Assembly: GCF_000423205.1 (NCBI RefSeq) | Contig: NZ_AUHN01000004.1 | Coordinates: forward strand, 372,001 to 436,000 | Direction: 5' to 3' | DNA from: Jonesia quinghaiensis DSM 15701 | Lineage (GTDB): Bacteria > Actinomycetota > Actinomycetes > Actinomycetales > Cellulomonadaceae | DNA: 64,000 nucleotides | Shown: positions 15,053 to 23,621 of the stretch, piece by piece | Layout of the letters: every line of letters starts with the position of its first letter | How positions within the stretch are numbered: the stretch's first letter is position 1 | The notes under the pieces: generated by a model | What the model was told of the DNA's origin: nothing | The model's input: only the letters and a program-made list of their open reading frames with translations | Database searches by the model: none | Position numbers and translations under genes: made by a program

Positions 15053-17215
15053 ATGACGAACGACAACACCAACCCACGCGTGAGCGCCACCCACCCGCAA
15101 GGTGACGCCTTGACAACCGCCCAGGGGCTACCGCTCAAGAACACCAACAAATCCTTGAAAGCAGGGCCACGTGGTCCCGTGCTCCTTCAAGACCACCACC
15201 TGCGAGAAAAGATCACGCACTTCGATCACGAGCGCATCCCGGAGCGGGCAGTACACGCTCGTGGCGCTGGGGCGCACGGCACGTTTTTCTCCTACGGTAC
15301 AGCTGAAAAAATTTGCCAAGCGGCGTTCTTGCAGAAAGGGGTAGAAACCCAGGTTTTTGTTCGGTTCTCAACTGTCGCGGGTTCACGTGGTTCTGCTGAC
15401 ACTGTTCGTGATACTCGTGGTTTTGCGACAAAGTTTTACACCACTGAGGGTAATTACGACCTGGTGGGTAATAACATTCCGGTGTTCTTCATTCAGGATG
15501 GCATCAAGTTCCCCGATGTTGTGCACGCCGTGAAACCTGAACCTGACCTGGAAATTCCGCAGGCTCAATCCGCCCATGACACATTCTGGGATTTTGTGTC
15601 ACTGCACACTGAAGCGCAGGCGCACGCGCTGTGGAACATGTCGGACCGCGGTATTCCGCGTTCTTACCGCACCATGGAGGGGTTTGGGGTTCACACGTTC
15701 CGCCTCACCAACGCGGAGGGCGACACAACACTGGTGAAGTTCCACTGGAAACCGAGACTTGGTGTGCACTCTTTGACGTGGGATGAAGCGCTCCTCACGA
15801 ACGGTCAGGACCCTGATTTCCACCGCCGTGACCTCGCTGAAGCAATCAAAGCTGGTGCATTCCCAGAATGGGAACTGGGTGTGCAGGTTTTCCCGGATAC
15901 TGAAGAGGAAATGTTCGAAGGCATTGACCTTCTTGACCCGACGAAGTTTGTCCCTGAGGAACTCGCCCCGGTGCAGCCGGTAGGCAAAATGGTGTTGCAC
16001 CACAACCCGTCGAATTACTTCGCGGAAACCGAGCAGGTCGCTTTCCACCCAGGGCACCTTGTGCCAGGCATCGACGTCACGAACGACCCGTTGTTGCAGG
16101 TGCGCCTTTTCTCCTACATCGACACGCAGCTCACACGCCTTGGTGGTCCGAACTTCTCGCAGATCCCCATTAACCAGCCCATCGCACCGGTGAATGACAT
16201 GCAACGCGATGGGTTCCACCAGCAGTACGTGCATGGCGGTAAAGCACCGTACTCCCCGAACTCTCTGGACGGTGGCTGCCCGTTCATGGCTGGTGGCGGT
16301 CAACCTGACGCGAAAGGGGCTCTGCCGGAAGAACGCGAAGAGATTCTGGAAGCCCCCCAGGACATTGCGAACGCTCAGGCGTTTATTGATGTCCCACAAA
16401 AGATTCGCGATGCCCTCACTGAGCGTGCTGAGCCAGCAACTTTTGAGGACCACTTCAGCCAAGCGCGCATGTTCTACCGGTCACTGACCCACACGGAACA
16501 GCTTCACGTTCAGCAGGCTTACTCGTTTGAACTGGGTAAATGCACAAACTTGACGGTGCGTCGCAGGCAGCTCCAGGCGTTGGCGAACATCGACCTTGAC
16601 CTGTGTGCCACCGTGGCAGACGGGCTCGGTTTACCTGTGCCCACCCCAACCGTGGAGGTCCCCGACCGCACGCTCAGCCCCACTGTTGCGCAGATCGGTC
16701 AGCAGTGGCCAACTGATGGGCGGGTGCTAGGTGTGGTGGTGGATGATGCCACTGACGCTGATGCCATTACCGCCGTCGTTTCTGGTGCGACTGCCAACGG
16801 CCTCACCGCCAAAACCATTGCTCCACACGGTGGTGTGTTGCCAAACGGTGAGCAAGTTGACCGTTCTTTCCTCACTGCCCGGTCCATTGAGTTCGATGCT
16901 GTGGTGTTGTTGGCTCAACCCATGCCAGCTCCCGATGCGATCCCTGACCTTGACCACAAGGCGGCTCTACCAACGCCGGGGACTGACCTCACTGACCCGC
17001 GCATCGTGCTGTTGTTGCAGGAAACCTACCGGCAAGGCAAAGCGATCCTGCTTGCGGGCATTGACCCCGATGTGTTGACGCAGGCGGGTATCGCGGAAGA
17101 TACGCCGGGGGTTATGAACACGGCGGTGTCCACAGCTGTGGACGACGCCATTGACTTACTGTCCCACCACCGGGCGTGGGACAGGTTCCAACCCGAACCA
17201 TCCACTAGGCGGTAA
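15053..17215 (+). CDS. katE: Large-subunit monofunctional catalase (HPII type)
   Basis: The 720-residue length marks a clade 2, HPII-type catalase, which splits hydrogen peroxide in the cytoplasm. The active-site signature FDHERIPERAVHARGAG carries the catalytic histidine (68). The catalytic asparagine is 141 (NNIPVFFIQD) and the heme-ligand tyrosine is 355 (RLFSYIDTQLTRLG). Residues from about 560 onwards form the extra class I glutamine-amidotransferase/DJ-1-like domain typical of large catalases. GAGGAG stands before the ATG. The gene overlaps the 3' end of the convergent exporter gene by 11 bases. The leader hairpins suggest possible control, but no OxyR site is evident. Confidence 0.95.
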   Translation: MTNDNTNPRVSATHPQGDALTTAQGLPLKNTNKSLKAGPRGPVLLQDHHLREKITHFDHERIPERAVHARGAGAHGTFFSYGTAEKICQAAFLQKGVETQVFVRFSTVAGSRGSADTVRDTRGFATKFYTTEGNYDLVGNNIPVFFIQDGIKFPDVVHAVKPEPDLEIPQAQSAHDTFWDFVSLHTEAQAHALWNMSDRGIPRSYRTMEGFGVHTFRLTNAEGDTTLVKFHWKPRLGVHSLTWDEALLTNGQDPDFHRRDLAEAIKAGAFPEWELGVQVFPDTEEEMFEGIDLLDPTKFVPEELAPVQPVGKMVLHHNPSNYFAETEQVAFHPGHLVPGIDVTNDPLLQVRLFSYIDTQLTRLGGPNFSQIPINQPIAPVNDMQRDGFHQQYVHGGKAPYSPNSLDGGCPFMAGGGQPDAKGALPEEREEILEAPQDIANAQAFIDVPQKIRDALTERAEPATFEDHFSQARMFYRSLTHTEQLHVQQAYSFELGKCTNLTVRRRQLQALANIDLDLCATVADGLGLPVPTPTVEVPDRTLSPTVAQIGQQWPTDGRVLGVVVDDATDADAITAVVSGATANGLTAKTIAPHGGVLPNGEQVDRSFLTARSIEFDAVVLLAQPMPAPDAIPDLDHKAALPTPGTDLTDPRIVLLLQETYRQGKAILLAGIDPDVLTQAGIAEDTPGVMNTAVSTAVDDAIDLLSHHRAWDRFQPEPSTRR

Positions 17216-18164
17216 CGAGTGCCGCCCCGGTCAGCCCCACGGCGCCAACCACCACGGTGGACAGTGCCGCGAGGATGACGGGGCGGGCCCCCACATGTTT
17301 GAGTTTGCGCACCTGAACCCCTGTTCCAAGGGCGAACATTGCGACAGCTAATAAGACAGTTTGGCCGATGCCAGCCCCTGCTACCAGCGGCTCGGGCACA
17401 ACACCTGTGGTGCGTAACGCAACCATTGCCACAAATCCCAGCACAAACAGGGGAACCACCGGTGGGCGTTTCACGTCCACCGGTGTGGGGTGGCGGCGCT
17501 GCTCGGCTCCGTTGACCAGCGCTAACACTGGGGCGAGAAGGAGCACGCGGGTCAGTTTCATCACCACGGCCACGTGGAGCGCCGGTTCACCAAGCACGTC
17601 ACCGATTGCCACTACTTGGGCAACTTCATGCACGGACGCTCCCGCCCACATTGCTGTTGTGGTGTCGTTCAAACCAAACAGGTGCCCGAGCATCGGGATG
17701 AGGGGAATCATTGCTGTCCCAAATACCACAACCAGCGCAATCGCTACGGCCGATTCGTCGCGGTCGTCTTCCCGGGTTACCCCTGTTGTTGCAGCCACCG
17801 CAGCTGCCCCGCAAATGGAGAAACCACAGGCGATGAGTAGCGTCATGTTTCGGTGGATCCCGAGCACAGAACCAAGGGTGAGGGTGGCACAAATCCCGAT
17901 GGTCACTACGGCAATTGCGGTGAGAAGTGCACCAGGCCCAAGGGCTACTAGGTCGGTGAGGTGCAGTTGGAGGCCAAGCAGAATAATGCCCCCGCGTAGC
18001 GCATATTTTCCGGCCACATCCACGGTTCGTTGCACGCGGGCGGGGAGAGTCACGGTGTTTGCCACAATCACCCCAGCGATGATGGCAAGCAAAAGTGGGC
18101 TGATCAGGGGCATGTTTCTACCGTGCCGTAGCCGGTGATGATTCGGTAGGGGCCAAGGTCGCAT
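17205..18164 (-). CDS. YeiH-family (putative sulfate exporter, UPF0324) membrane protein
   Basis: A 319-residue membrane protein with about nine helices. Family motifs are SPLLLAIIAGVIVAN, LRGGIILLGLQL, ACGFSICGAAAVAA and MWAGASVHEVAQVVA. Members are listed as putative sulfate exporters and are often paired with a divergent LysR regulator, as here. The N-terminus is short: the first helix of longer relatives is missing, and translation may begin at the ATG at 18113 (MPLIS). Only 19 bases separate the longest frame from the regulator's start, so there is little room for more. Confidence 0.85.
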   Translation of the reverse strand: MRPWPLPNHHRLRHGRNMPLISPLLLAIIAGVIVANTVTLPARVQRTVDVAGKYALRGGIILLGLQLHLTDLVALGPGALLTAIAVVTIGICATLTLGSVLGIHRNMTLLIACGFSICGAAAVAATTGVTREDDRDESAVAIALVVVFGTAMIPLIPMLGHLFGLNDTTTAMWAGASVHEVAQVVAIGDVLGEPALHVAVVMKLTRVLLLAPVLALVNGAEQRRHPTPVDVKRPPVVPLFVLGFVAMVALRTTGVVPEPLVAGAGIGQTVLLAVAMFALGTGVQVRKLKHVGARPVILAALSTVVVGAVGLTGAALVTA

Positions 18165-18170
18165 GTAGGC

Positions 18171-18185
18171 ATATCATGGTGATAT
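18171..18185. promoter_or_regulatory. LysR-type T-N11-A operator overlapping the regulator's start codon
   Basis: The dyad ATATCA-TGG-TGATAT contains the T-N11-A pattern (T18172, A18184) used by LysR-type regulators and ends on the regulator's ATG. It lies between the divergent exporter and regulator genes, suggesting control of both. Confidence 0.55.
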
Positions 18186-19110
18186 GACTCAGCAGTGGCC
18201 TGATCTTCGCGTTCTGGAGCTGCTCATCGCGATCAGCGAGCACGGAAGTTTGAGCGCTGGTGCCCGCGCCGTGGGCATGGCCCAACCTAATGCAAGCCGT
18301 GCGGTGGCAGGGCTGGAACGTGACCTTGGGGTGACACTGTTGGCCCGTCTCCCGCGCGGTTCACAACTCAGTGATGCCGGGTTTGCATTGGTGGGGCATG
18401 CTCGCCTTGTTGTGAGCGCCGCTCAAGCGCTTCTCGACGCCAGTGGTCACCTCGCGGTGGATCGCCCCGCACAGTTGCGGGTTGCGGCGAGTATGACGGT
18501 CGCTGAACATCTGCTCCCCGAGTGGTTGGTTGCGTTGCGCGACGTTGAACCACGGATCAGTGTGCGATTGACTGCGGTGAATTCCTCGGGTGTGTATGAC
18601 GCCGTTGAGGCGGGGGAGTGTGACCTTGGTTTTGTGGAAACACCGCAACGCCGCACTGGCCTTCGTTCCGTCGTGGTGGCGCATGATCGCCTGGTGGTGG
18701 TTGCTCACCCCACACACCCGTGGGCTGACAAGGCACGGCGTGGTGGGAGCGTTTCAGCTGAGGAGTTGGCTGCCACTCCGCTGGTTGTGCGTGAGCGGGG
18801 CTCTGGCACCCGTAAAGCTTTTGATGAGGCGTTGCGGTCTTTCCATCCGGTGGCGCCTGCATTGGAGTTGGAATCCATTGCTGCTATCCGGTCAACGGTG
18901 CGGGCGGGCGGCGACCCGGCCGTGCTCAGTGAGTTAGCGGTGGCGTGGTCGCTCGCGCAAGGCGAGTTGGTGCGGGTTCCTGTTACTGGTGTGACGATGC
19001 GCCGGGAGATTCGGGCTGTGTGGCAGGGGCATCGGGCTCCTGGTGCGGCTGAGCGGCTGGTTGCTGTTGCCCAGCAAGCAGCCGCTCAACGGTCACCTCG
19101 TTCGCGGTGA
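18184..19110 (+). CDS. LysR-family transcriptional regulator
   Basis: A 308-residue protein. The N-terminal winged HTH (LELLIAISEHGSLSAGARAVGMAQPNASRAVAGLERDLG) is followed by a LysR substrate-binding domain from about residue 90 (LRVAASMTVAEHLLPEWL). It is divergent from the YeiH-type exporter, as with CysB-like YeiE and many sulfur-oxyanion regulators, so that gene is its likely target. A T-N11-A dyad overlaps its start, which implies autoregulation. No ribosome-binding site is visible at the ATG, so the transcript may be leaderless. The effector is unknown. Confidence 0.9.
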   Translation: MTQQWPDLRVLELLIAISEHGSLSAGARAVGMAQPNASRAVAGLERDLGVTLLARLPRGSQLSDAGFALVGHARLVVSAAQALLDASGHLAVDRPAQLRVAASMTVAEHLLPEWLVALRDVEPRISVRLTAVNSSGVYDAVEAGECDLGFVETPQRRTGLRSVVVAHDRLVVVAHPTHPWADKARRGGSVSAEELAATPLVVRERGSGTRKAFDEALRSFHPVAPALELESIAAIRSTVRAGGDPAVLSELAVAWSLAQGELVRVPVTGVTMRREIRAVWQGHRAPGAAERLVAVAQQAAAQRSPRSR

Positions 19111-19339
19111 AGCGCGTTGCGGATTAAACACTCCGGATTGAGCACCACCTTGATGCATTCGTGTCCCAGCACGTCACCTTGGTGCATGTGGGGGCCCATG
19201 ATTTCGTACAGGTGTAGGTCAGAGCCGCAGATCGCGGTTGAGGTGACGCGGATGATTGCGTCGGTGGGTTCACGCAGTATTGGGTCCGGAGCATCGCTGT
19301 ATTCAACGGGCGTTTTCCTTGCCAGGTGAGAGCTTTCAT
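19086..19339 (-). pseudogene. Frameshifted 5' fragment of a zinc-dependent alcohol dehydrogenase
   Basis: The frame from ATG 19339 begins MKALTWQGKRP, the usual start of this family. It is then lost by a one-base deletion near 19305-19315 and continues in the next frame as EYSDAPDPIL.EPTDAIIRVTSTAICGSDLHLYE...GDVLGHE. That is the N-terminal zinc-binding part, with the CGSD and GHE ligand motifs. The homology stops right after GHE, so about three quarters of the gene is gone. A glutathione-independent formaldehyde dehydrogenase-like enzyme is the closest match by pattern. Confidence 0.75.
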
Positions 19340-19467
19340 CGTTCCTCCTGTGCGGTGAACTCGGAGTTTCCACACTAGGCCGATGTGTCACACGCGGCAT
19401 CTGGAAAGCGCCTGTGCTGCTTTCTTGCCGCGTTTTGGTAGGACTGGTTCAGTACCTCAGCAGTGTT

Positions 19468-20025
19468 TTAGTTGCTGTTTTCTTGCGCTAATCGATGCGC
19501 AAACGCGATGGCGGTGTCGTCTCGCGGTGTTCGTTTTCCACCGAGGAGGGTGTGGAGGTACATGCCATCGCCGATGAGTTGGATGACGCGCGCGATGGTT
19601 GGGTCTTCAATGTGCTGTTTGAGGCCGTTGAACCAGGCTTCATGGGAGGCGCGGAGGGCTCCTTCGACGCGTGGATCGTTGGACCCCGCGAGGCGTAGTA
19701 CCGCCATGTAGAGGTCAGCGAATTGTTCACCGGAAACCAAGCTTCCATTGAGGTATCCGAGTACGGCGCCGTCTGTTGAGGCGAGAGTGGTTTCCACTTC
19801 GATGATATTGGCGGCGGTGAAGCGGGCGAGGAGTCCTTCGACGAGGTCGTCTTTGGATTTGAAGTGGTGGAGCAAGCCACCTTTGGAGATGTCTGCCCGC
19901 CGTGCGACTTCATCGAGTGTCGCGGCGGCGACTCCGTCGGTGAGGAGTACGTCGATGTAGGCGTCGAGGACGCGGTCGCGCCCTGACCCTCGTTTGTGTT
20001 TTGTGTCAGGTTGGTGGGCTTCCAT
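19468..20025 (-). CDS. TetR-family repressor of the adjacent efflux pump
   Basis: A 185-residue protein. The HTH at about residues 34-60 (TLDEVARRADISKGGLLHHFKSKDDLVEGLL) is classic TetR/AcrR; the rest is a helical ligand domain with the TetR_C-type pattern. The ATG at 20025 lies eight bases after GGAGG, while upstream extension of the frame runs through low-complexity sequence and is rejected. It is divergent from the DHA2 efflux gene. The palindrome TACCGTC-CA-GACGGTA in the shared region is the likely operator. The inducer is probably a substrate of the pump. Confidence 0.9.
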   Translation of the reverse strand: MEAHQPDTKHKRGSGRDRVLDAYIDVLLTDGVAAATLDEVARRADISKGGLLHHFKSKDDLVEGLLARFTAANIIEVETTLASTDGAVLGYLNGSLVSGEQFADLYMAVLRLAGSNDPRVEGALRASHEAWFNGLKQHIEDPTIARVIQLIGDGMYLHTLLGGKRTPRDDTAIAFAHRLAQENSN

Positions 20026-20070
20026 CCTTTGACCTCCGGCGTGGTGGGCTCGCTCACAGACTCTTGATCT

Positions 20071-20118
20071 TACTGTCCTCCACAGTAGCATTGACTTATA
20101 CCGTCCAGACGGTACAGT
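20071..20118 (+). promoter_or_regulatory. Efflux-pump promoter and TetR operators
   Basis: TTGACT (20091-20096), a 16-bp spacer and TACAGT (20113-20118) make a strong promoter towards the efflux gene. The perfect palindrome TACCGTC-CA-GACGGTA (20099-20114) fills the spacer and touches the -10. A second dyad, TACTGT-CCTCC-ACAGTA (20071-20087), lies just upstream and may serve the repressor's own promoter. Confidence 0.75.
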
Positions 20119-20152
20119 AACTTTTGTGGGTCCCGCTGGCCCGCCGTCACAT

Positions 20153-20191
<39 letters not shown>

Positions 20192-20252
20192 GAACGCATC
20201 GTGCAGCACAACACCGAACAACCAATACACCGCACGACACGAGGGAAAGCGC

Positions 20253-21794
20253 ATGAACACCCCCACTTTGGCCCCACCAAAGGCCACAACCCGCAACTGG
20301 TTTGGCCTAGCGGCACTGATGATTCCCGTACTGCTGGTCTCCATCGACAACACTGTGCTGTCCTTCGCGCTCCCCGAAATCTCCCGCACACTGCGCCCCA
20401 CCGGAACCCAACTCCTGTGGATCGTTGACGTGTACCCGCTCGTCCTCGCCGGCCTTCTTGTGGCCATGGGGTCATTTGGTGACCGGGTTGGCCGCCGCAA
20501 ACTCCTCCTCATCGGAGCAACCGGTTTCGCAGCCGTATCGCTCTACGCCGCGTTCTCCACCACCCCTGAACACCTCATCGCCGCCCGCGCACTCCAAGGG
20601 CTCTTCGGGGCAACCCTCATGCCCTCCACCCTCGCTCTGCTGCGTAACCTGTTCCTCGATGACCTGCAACGACGCCTCGCTATCGCGATTTGGGCGTCCG
20701 GGTTCTCTGCTGGGGCAGCACTCGGCCCCATCATGGGTGGTTGGCTCCTTGAGCACTACTGGTGGGGGTCAGTGTTCCTCATTAACGTTCCCGTGCTGCT
20801 CATCCTGCTGGCCGCTGCACCATTCCTCATCCCAGAATCCAAAGACCCAAACCCCGGCCGCCTCGACCTCCTCAGCGTCCTCGGTTCCATCAGCGCCATG
20901 TTCGCCGTGGTGTACGGCATCAAATCAATCGCCTCCGAGAAACCACTCCTCGGTGCCGCGTGCATGGTGGTTGGTGCCGGAATCGGTTGGTGGTTTGTGC
21001 GCAGACAGCTCCGCCTCGAATCGCCGATGCTCGACATGGCCCTGTTCCGCAACCGGCTATTCTCCGCATCCGTGCTAGCGAACCTCATGGCCGTTGTTGC
21101 CATGACCGGGATGCTGTTCTTCCTCTCCCAATACCTCCAACTTGTGCTGGGCCTGAACCCCATGCGCGCCGGAATGATGCTGCTACCGGGTCTGATCGGG
21201 ACGATCTTGGCTGGGTTGACCGCTGTACGGCTTGCGGAACACTTCCCACTGCGTGTACTGATCCCGGCGGGGCTTGCCCTATCCGCCACCGGTTTTGTGG
21301 TCGCCACCCAACTGGGTGCAAACACATCTGTGGCGCTACTGATCACCGCGTTCACCCTTGTTGGTTTGGGTGTTGGGCTCGCCGAAACACTTACGAACGA
21401 TGCGATCCTCGCGTCTGTCCCACCGAACAAAGCCGGGGCAGCATCGGGCATCTCCGAGACCGCATACGAGCTGGGTGCACTCTTGGGTACCGCCGTACTG
21501 GGGAGTATTCTCACCGCCGTGTACCGCACACAACTGGTGATACCTGGCGGCGTCAGCGACACCGATGCCGCAGTGGCACGCGAAACACTCGGCGGCGCCG
21601 TTGAGGTAGCGAACAACCTGCCCGCCCCAGTGGGGGAGCAACTCCTTGAACACGCCAAAGAGGCATTTGCGCTCGGCGCCGACGCAACCTCACTCGTTGG
21701 GGCGATCATTGCCGCGAGCGCTGCGATCTTCATGGCCGTGGTGTTGCGGAAGCGTCCCGTGGTCGCGCCTGTCGTTGAGCAACAAACCCGCTAA
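20253..21794 (+). CDS. DHA2-family (QacA/EmrB-like) MFS multidrug efflux pump
   Basis: A 513-residue protein with about 14 membrane helices. The N-terminal IDNTVLSFALPEI motif, the loop motif A-like GDRVGRRK, and the motif C-like GFSAGAALGPIMGG are diagnostic for proton-drug antiporters of the 14-helix family. It should export cationic or hydrophobic toxic compounds. The ATG at 20253 lies seven bases after GAGGG. A longer frame starting at 20124 would translate the CGCA repeat into an RTHA repeat but has no ribosome-binding site. An intrinsic terminator for it lies at 21890-21931, inside the convergent gene, which it overlaps by 65 bases. Confidence 0.9.
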   Translation: MNTPTLAPPKATTRNWFGLAALMIPVLLVSIDNTVLSFALPEISRTLRPTGTQLLWIVDVYPLVLAGLLVAMGSFGDRVGRRKLLLIGATGFAAVSLYAAFSTTPEHLIAARALQGLFGATLMPSTLALLRNLFLDDLQRRLAIAIWASGFSAGAALGPIMGGWLLEHYWWGSVFLINVPVLLILLAAAPFLIPESKDPNPGRLDLLSVLGSISAMFAVVYGIKSIASEKPLLGAACMVVGAGIGWWFVRRQLRLESPMLDMALFRNRLFSASVLANLMAVVAMTGMLFFLSQYLQLVLGLNPMRAGMMLLPGLIGTILAGLTAVRLAEHFPLRVLIPAGLALSATGFVVATQLGANTSVALLITAFTLVGLGVGLAETLTNDAILASVPPNKAGAASGISETAYELGALLGTAVLGSILTAVYRTQLVIPGGVSDTDAAVARETLGGAVEVANNLPAPVGEQLLEHAKEAFALGADATSLVGAIIAASAAIFMAVVLRKRPVVAPVVEQQTR

Positions 21795-23124
21795 CAACGT
21801 CAATGGCGAGAAACGCGATGAGCGTGTAGCCCACGAGGGGGAGGAACCAGCCAACCGCCAGTGCAAAACCTGCGGTGAGGGCGACTCCCCACCAGGGCGC
21901 GGTGCGTAGTGCACCGCGCCCTGGTGTTTTTCCTGGCTGGTAGCGCTTTGCTTGGCGGGGGCGGCGTTTCCACCACATGATGTAACCCATGATCACCATT
22001 GCTGTGATGCCGAGGGCTAGGGCGGCTAACGCGATGGCATTTGGGAGGCCGAAGAGGGTTCCCATATGCAGGTCTACGCCCCAGCGGGTGAGTTTAGCGG
22101 CGAGGGGAAACTCGCTGAAGTCGGTGCGGTCGGTGACGTTGAGGGTTGTTCCGTTGATGGCGACGGCGTCAACTTCCGTGGGGTAGCTGCGTTGGATTTC
22201 TTGGATGACCCAGGCGTTGGTGGCGTCGGTGGGGGGTTTGATTTCAACGAGTCCGGTGTTGATATTGATCTGTTGCCCAACGGCAAGAACGTCGTCAATC
22301 GCAGCGATATCTGGTGTTGCACCGTCGCCTGTGTTTGACGTACTTGAGGAATCTGCTGCTGTGGCGCCTGGTAGCGCCGTGTTGATGGAGGGCGTGGACC
22401 AGTTCAGGGTGGAGCGTAGTTCGCTGATGTTCGCACCGGCATACGTTGACCAGGTGATACCTGTGGTTGCGAGGAATAGTGCCCCAACCAGTACCCATAT
22501 GCCTGTCGATGCGTGCCAGGTGAACCAGCGTCGGTACCCGGTTGTGTTGCGTTGGGGGATGAGCAGGGTGCGTGGTTGGCGGGTTTTTTTGATGCGAGTA
22601 ACCCATAGCGCCGCGCCTGCGAGCGCGACGATTCCTAGCCATGAGGCGGCGAGTTCGCTGTAGAGTCTGCCTGGTTCTCCGAGGTGGAGGTTGCGGTGTA
22701 GTGAGCTGATCCAGGTTCGGATGGGTAGTGCGCCGCTGGTGCCGTAGGTGGTTGTGTCGGCGAGGATGTCGCCGGTGTAGGGGTTGATGAAGATGGTTCT
22801 GGATTCGCTGTCGCCGAGGGTGGGGTCGGTGAAGAGGATGCGGGTGCTTGTGGTGGGGTTTGGTGCGGGGCGGATGGCTTTGAGGGTGGCGTTGTTGTTG
22901 ATGTGTTGTTGGGCGATGGTGGTTTGTTGGGCGAGGGGGAGTGGGGTGCCGGTGGGTTCTACGGTGAGGATGTCGGCGTAGATGATTTTTTCGGCTGGTG
23001 TGGCGAGTGCGTAGAGGGTTCCTGATAGTGCGGCGATGAGGATGAAGGGTCCGATGAGGATTCCGGCGTAGAAGTGGAGTCGTTGGAGGAGTGGTGTGAG
23101 CCAGGGTGTGGTGTTGGTGGGCAC
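21730..23124 (-). CDS. PepSY-associated transmembrane protein (PiuB-like)
   Basis: A 464-residue membrane protein. Motifs in order are LHFYAGILIGPFILIAALSG (helix 1), a PepSY domain, SLHRNLHLGEPGRLYSELAASWLG (helix 2, with conserved histidines), a second helix pair with WFTWHASTGIWVLVGALF, a second PepSY-like region, DLHMGTLFGLPN and C-terminal helices. Such proteins are linked to iron uptake or flavin/heme-dependent reduction of siderophores. The start is GTG 23124, eight bases after AGGA; the longer frame to 23271 runs through the operator and the divergent gene. It is divergent from a BlaI-type repressor gene and probably its target. Its 3' part contains the efflux gene's terminator. Confidence 0.85.
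   Translation of the reverse strand: MPTNTTPWLTPLLQRLHFYAGILIGPFILIAALSGTLYALATPAEKIIYADILTVEPTGTPLPLAQQTTIAQQHINNNATLKAIRPAPNPTTSTRILFTDPTLGDSESRTIFINPYTGDILADTTTYGTSGALPIRTWISSLHRNLHLGEPGRLYSELAASWLGIVALAGAALWVTRIKKTRQPRTLLIPQRNTTGYRRWFTWHASTGIWVLVGALFLATTGITWSTYAGANISELRSTLNWSTPSINTALPGATAADSSSTSNTGDGATPDIAAIDDVLAVGQQININTGLVEIKPPTDATNAWVIQEIQRSYPTEVDAVAINGTTLNVTDRTDFSEFPLAAKLTRWGVDLHMGTLFGLPNAIALAALALGITAMVIMGYIMWWKRRPRQAKRYQPGKTPGRGALRTAPWWGVALTAGFALAVGWFLPLVGYTLIAFLAIDVVSGFVAQRQARPRDASATPRP
21890..21931 (+). terminator. Intrinsic terminator of the efflux gene, embedded in the antisense PepSY gene
   Basis: Perfect 16-bp arms CACCAGGGCGCGGTGC (21890-21905) and GCACCGCGCCCTGGTG (21911-21926), a 5-nt loop, then TTTTT. 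On the opposite strand the same bases code for the PGRGAL region of the PepSY protein. Confidence 0.85.
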
Positions 23125-23158
23125 GGGTTTTTCCTGTTCTGGGGAGTTGTCTGGTGTG

Positions 23159-23189
23159 ACTCTACACTTATTTCTACGTGTTGTAGAGT
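23159..23189. promoter_or_regulatory. BlaI/CopY-like operator between PepSY and repressor genes
   Basis: Perfect 8-bp arms ACTCTACA and TGTAGAGT, 15 bases apart, with an inner CTAC-GTGTT-GTAG. The TACA/TGTA cores recall BlaI/MecI/CopY operators. It lies 35 bases upstream of the PepSY GTG and about 58 bases before the repressor ATG. Confidence 0.6.
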
Positions 23190-23246
23190 TAGTTTGGTGG
23201 TGTTCACCGCACCTACAATGAGAGAAACCACCACGCAAGGACTCAG

Positions 23247-23621
23247 ATGAACCCGCAAAAAAACCGCGCACCAGGCGAACTTGAAGCGGCAGTCATGTCA
23301 ATCCTGTGGGACAACGATGAACCGCTCAGCGCAAAAGACATCACCGCGCAATTGCCCGGCACACCCCCGGCACCAACCACCATCCTGACTGTCCTTGACC
23401 GCCTGACCACTAAAGGCGACGTGGTGCGCACCGGGTCCCCGCGCCGTGCCCGGTTCACCGCAGCCACAAGCATCGAAAATCATGCCAGCACGCTGATGAC
23501 CACTACCTTGCGCAATACACCAAACCCCCACAGCACCCTGCTGCACTTTGCGCAACAACTCAACGACGAAGACCTCACCATCCTGCGTAAAGCCCTCAAC
23601 GCTGAACCCACCAGTGACTGA
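23247..23621 (+). CDS. BlaI/MecI/CopY-family repressor
   Basis: A 124-residue protein with the typical winged helix: APGELEAAVMSILWDNDEPLSAKDI...TTILTVLDRLTTKGDVVRTGSPRRARF, then a short dimerisation helix region. The usual length is about 120-130. Such repressors are cleaved or released by a membrane M56 protease, and that partner follows here, overlapping by eight bases. AAGGA precedes the ATG. Likely targets are its own operon and the divergent PepSY gene, through the dyad at 23159. Confidence 0.9.
   Translation: MNPQKNRAPGELEAAVMSILWDNDEPLSAKDITAQLPGTPPAPTTILTVLDRLTTKGDVVRTGSPRRARFTAATSIENHASTLMTTTLRNTPNPHSTLLHFAQQLNDEDLTILRKALNAEPTSD

Noticed and set aside
15599-16462. 287-codon frame antisense to the catalase gene
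   Set aside because: It mirrors the codon bias of a strongly conserved enzyme and shows no family features or ribosome-binding site.
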